Positions 44,050 to 46,988 of a stretch of 46,988 bases of DNA are shown one piece after another. Both the position numbers and the translations under genes were made by a program. The DNA is taken from the NCBI GenBank assembly GCA_900088475.1, contig FLMG01001768.1:1-46988 (forward strand), in the 5' to 3' direction. The number at the start of each line of letters is the position of its first letter. The first letter of the stretch is position 1. This stretch comes from Hyphochytrium catenoides (Eukaryota; Sar; Hyphochytriomycetes; Hyphochytriales; Hyphochytriaceae). Below the pieces are notes generated by a model. The model was not told the DNA's origin and ran no database searches. It saw only the letters and a list, made by a program, of their open reading frames with translations.

Positions 44050-46988
44050 CCTTATATTGGTCGGCAGCGGATGATAGTTCTGCTCCTCCTGTGCATGCCA
44101 AAGGACCAAGGCCGCCGAAGTAGCACGCTTATTTTCCCCGCTGGTTCTCCTTGTTTCCTCTCAAATTGTCATCCCAGAAGTCAGTTAACTGCCCTGGTAG
44201 TACGGTGGTGCTGTGCTTCCAACCAAGTACTCAATTGGCATTCTCTTATCCGTCTCGCTATGTCAAACGTCGCGGGACTAGGAGGAGTCTCTTCCTTTGG
44301 CTGTGTAGATGAGTGAATTATGAGTCATTAGCTGACGGTGTGAGTAGGTGCGGTAGGGATAAGGAAGTTGCCACTTCTCTTGCTGCTCTGCGTGGTTTGA
44401 GCTCTCCTTGTCATGTGTGCTGTGGGTTGAAAAATAACGCTCATCACTAGTAGTGGTAAATATATCTGATTCCTCGCGACGGAAGAAGAGAACGACAAGA
44501 CGAGGCTATCAGCGGCAGTAGTGTCACATAGGAATTATTGATTGATGACGATGATGACCAGAACGGCCGGACCCACCACCAGGAAGCAGGAGAAACCGTG
44601 TCGGAGCTGTTGGCCCTTATCATAAGGGGGCCGTCTACTATCTAAGGTAGAAAGAAGGGAAGAGGAAGCGGCATCAGGCATGCTCTGGACTCGTCGTGTA
44701 CGAAGACCAAGTGGCAGCAAGAAGCAATAGTAGATTAGACAATGACCACTACTCCTTAAGTTGGACAGGAAATCAGAGAAACGAGATGACAATGGTGCAT
44801 CTAGCCCGCCCATAAGGGATCAAATCCACGCGTTGGTTTGAAGATCTCGCCTGGCAACAGTAAGAAGGAGGAGGTAATTTGTTGAGTGAGCTTCCTCTTC
44901 GTTTTTTAAAAATTAGCAAGGTGTCCTCATGACTAAGAGAAGAGGAGAGAGTAGGACCAAGCAGGAAGAAGGGAGGACAAAGAAGGAAGTGTGCAGTCAA
45001 CGGACATCAAGCAACAATGAGAAAAGAAGGGAAATCAAAGGAGGATTATTATTAGCCAAACAACAGAGCCAATGGCGCCCCTCAACTGTTATCCTTCTGT
45101 ATGTGCTAGTTTTATTATAAAGATAGTAGGCTGAGAATGATGATCTCCTCCTTGTTGCTGCAGCATCATTGATTGAGGCCGCATTCCTCCTCTAAGGCTG
45201 CTCTCCTCCCAGTTCTGCCATGCCTGTCGGCGGTAAGAACCCCTAGTGCGAGCGACGCACTGACCTCCCTCTGTTGTTTTACTTCTCATCAATGCCCTGC
45301 AGCAACTGGTTAGAGCAGCAGCTACTATGCAGCTTCGCGGCTGTTCCGTACATCATAGAACTAACTATTTCCGATGAGGAATTCCACTGCCTGGTTTTTG
45401 CGCTTGCTGTTCAGTTGTTCTACGGCTTCTACTTCTTTTTATAAGGATGATGAGATGCAGTTCTTCTTTGAGCCATTGGCTGTTTGCTGCTGCTGCTGCG
45501 CTCCTTCTAGTCGCTATTATTATGTCCCTTCCTCCGTGATGCTCACAGGGTCTGTTCAAGAGAATGCAGGAGGAGTGGCAAGAACGAACAAGACGATGAT
45601 GATGATGATGGTAGGACGACAGAAGAACGCCGGCGGATCAGAGGAGGAGTGGAGCCAACACACGGAGGAGGAGGAGACAGGGATCTGGACATCCGATATC
45701 CGATGATGGACTGAAAAATAATGAAATCTTGGGTTGGCCGTTCATGGCTGAGCGTCCCACCGCCAGGAAGAGAGAGGAACGCTCCCTGGAGGTGCGACAA
45801 GGGCAGACCGCTGCTGGTGCTGTGGCCGCTGGGAACCTTGGCTGGGGAACCTTGGGACTGACGGGAGCTAGGTCTTGTATCCCAGCCAGGGCCCACCCAC
45901 CTCACGGATCATATCAAGCAACCCTATCGGTTTAGCATTGGAAATAAAGGTGTGTGAAGAGGGACAGATAGAAGAACATTGTAAGGGAGAGAGGCTTCAT
46001 GATGGAGGACGAGGCGGAATATTATCGGGAACAAGGTTGGGGCTGTATTTTGGTGCCCTCCTTGGCCAGCACTTTTCTTTACATTGACCAAAATACAAGG
46101 TACAAAAGGATGATGTGTCTTTATCGCCGATCAGCGAATGGGAGACGGGGAAGAAAAGAAATGAAGCAAGGCGCATTGCCCCGAACAGGCCTCAGCTGCT
46201 GGGCCCTGTCGATGGGCGTTGCAACATGTTCCGTATTTTATTGTTCCCAACTGTTCTACATAGACACCCCTTTTATGCAGGTCCAAAACGAAATCTAATA
46301 GATTCTTTAGAGAAATGCTTAAAAGCCCTTTTCCTTTCATATTTGACATATTTACATATGGTTAACAGCCAAACCACTAAAGGGATTCTAGTATCATGAT
46401 ATGTTCGTTGTAAGTTAGAATCCTCTAAATGTCAAATTCTAATATAGCAATTCAATAATCTGTGAAGAAGTGCCACTTATAATGCAGTATCAAGTCGAGG
46501 GCGGGTGGGTCACAATAATGGTAAAGTGTGCATTACTTTTCTCAGTCTCGGTTTTTGATCCTGCCTGTCTCTCTGCGGTCTCTCTCACACCCGGTTGCTA
46601 TGAGGTTTTATTGAGTCGCCTCCCCACTCTGTCTCGCACTTTTATTCTCGGTTTCGTGTGTTTCTTTCCATCTTTCCTGGTAGTAAAAAAGGAATCTCTC
46701 TGCTTCCTCTCTATTTTTGTGTCAGTTGAAATTTTGGTCACTCAATGTTTGGAGGGAGAGCAAAGCAAACTCTGCAGTAGTAATAAGCCTAAGCTTTTAT
46801 CCCATGCCTCACTCCACCAACCGGATGTCCCTTCTCAAGTAGCTCTTCTCTCTCGCTCTCTGTATCTCTCTTCTCCTATCAAGTCTATGCATTAGAATAT
46901 CTATTCTCTCTCTGTCTCCCTAATCTGTGGAACTCTCTTTGTGTTCTCTCTTCACGTAGTAGTCCCTGCTTTTTCATTATTCTGTCTT
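44050..46988. other. Gene-poor right end
   Basis: No recognised gene. A 99-codon frame at 45999-46298 begins MMEDEAEYYREQGWGCILVP and is the only one with a protein-like opening, but it degrades after about 40 codons and could not be extended by splicing. About 46230-46460 is A/T-rich relative to the rest of the window. 46540 to the edge is T/C-rich and may be a leader or promoter of a gene beyond the edge. Confidence 0.35.

Noticed and set aside
1-46988. CRISPR arrays, bacterial operons, rRNA genes or intact mobile elements
   Set aside because: No regularly spaced repeats with unique spacers, no polycistronic layout, no rRNA-like stretches, and the only transposase found is broken.

Overview
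This is nuclear DNA of a microbial eukaryote. Eleven protein-coding genes can be reconstructed by hand, and ten of them contain GT-AG introns. I place 69 introns in about 19.4 kb of coding sequence, mostly 57-400 bases long and joining exons that stay in phase. The gene set (katanin p80, TFIIF beta, ASCC3 helicase, BSD-domain protein, SLC35F-type carrier) is general to eukaryotes. An archaeal-type cofactor-independent phosphoglycerate mutase, a stand-alone GAF protein and high intron density with short introns suggest an alga or other protist, perhaps a stramenopile, but the sequence alone does not settle the lineage.

Layout. 1-1983 (-): katanin p80, whose 3' end runs off the left edge. 2821-4046 (+): SLC35F5-like transporter, divergent from katanin. 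4236-6837 (-): 12-exon apgM-type phosphoglycerate mutase, tail-to-tail with the transporter. 8095-11406 (+): ankyrin / SKICH-like / PDZ-like protein with a probable N-myristoylation start, divergent from apgM across a large (CT)n tract that holds two undetermined bases. 11764-12946 (-): unrecognised 223-residue protein. 13799-15862 (-): BSDC1-like protein. 16447-17320 (+): decayed PIF/Harbinger-like transposase with an internal tandem duplication. 17321-19657: gene-poor, with a hairpin and one unresolved secreted-protein candidate. 19658-21091 (+): TFIIF beta. 21322-22586 (-): protein-L-isoaspartate methyltransferase with an N-terminal presequence and an extra C-terminal helical tail. 23298-32995 (+): 20-exon ASCC3, the largest gene. 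32996-37549: no recognised gene, with an octamer array and a (GA)n tract. 37550-38401 (+): intronless GAF protein. 38855-40807 (-): proline/arginine-rich nuclear-type protein. 40808-46988: no recognised gene, with a long foldback repeat, a tandem duplication and another (GA)n tract.

The left 40 kb is mostly alternating divergent and convergent pairs with short gaps (189 to about 850 bases between most neighbours). The right end and two internal intervals are gene-poor and repeat-bearing. The genes do not form one pathway; they are housekeeping functions in transcription, RNA/ribosome surveillance, glycolysis, protein repair, microtubule severing and transport. No CRISPR, operon, rRNA or convincing tRNA gene was seen. 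All exon boundaries were derived by eye from reading frame, splice dinucleotides and family similarity and need RNA evidence.
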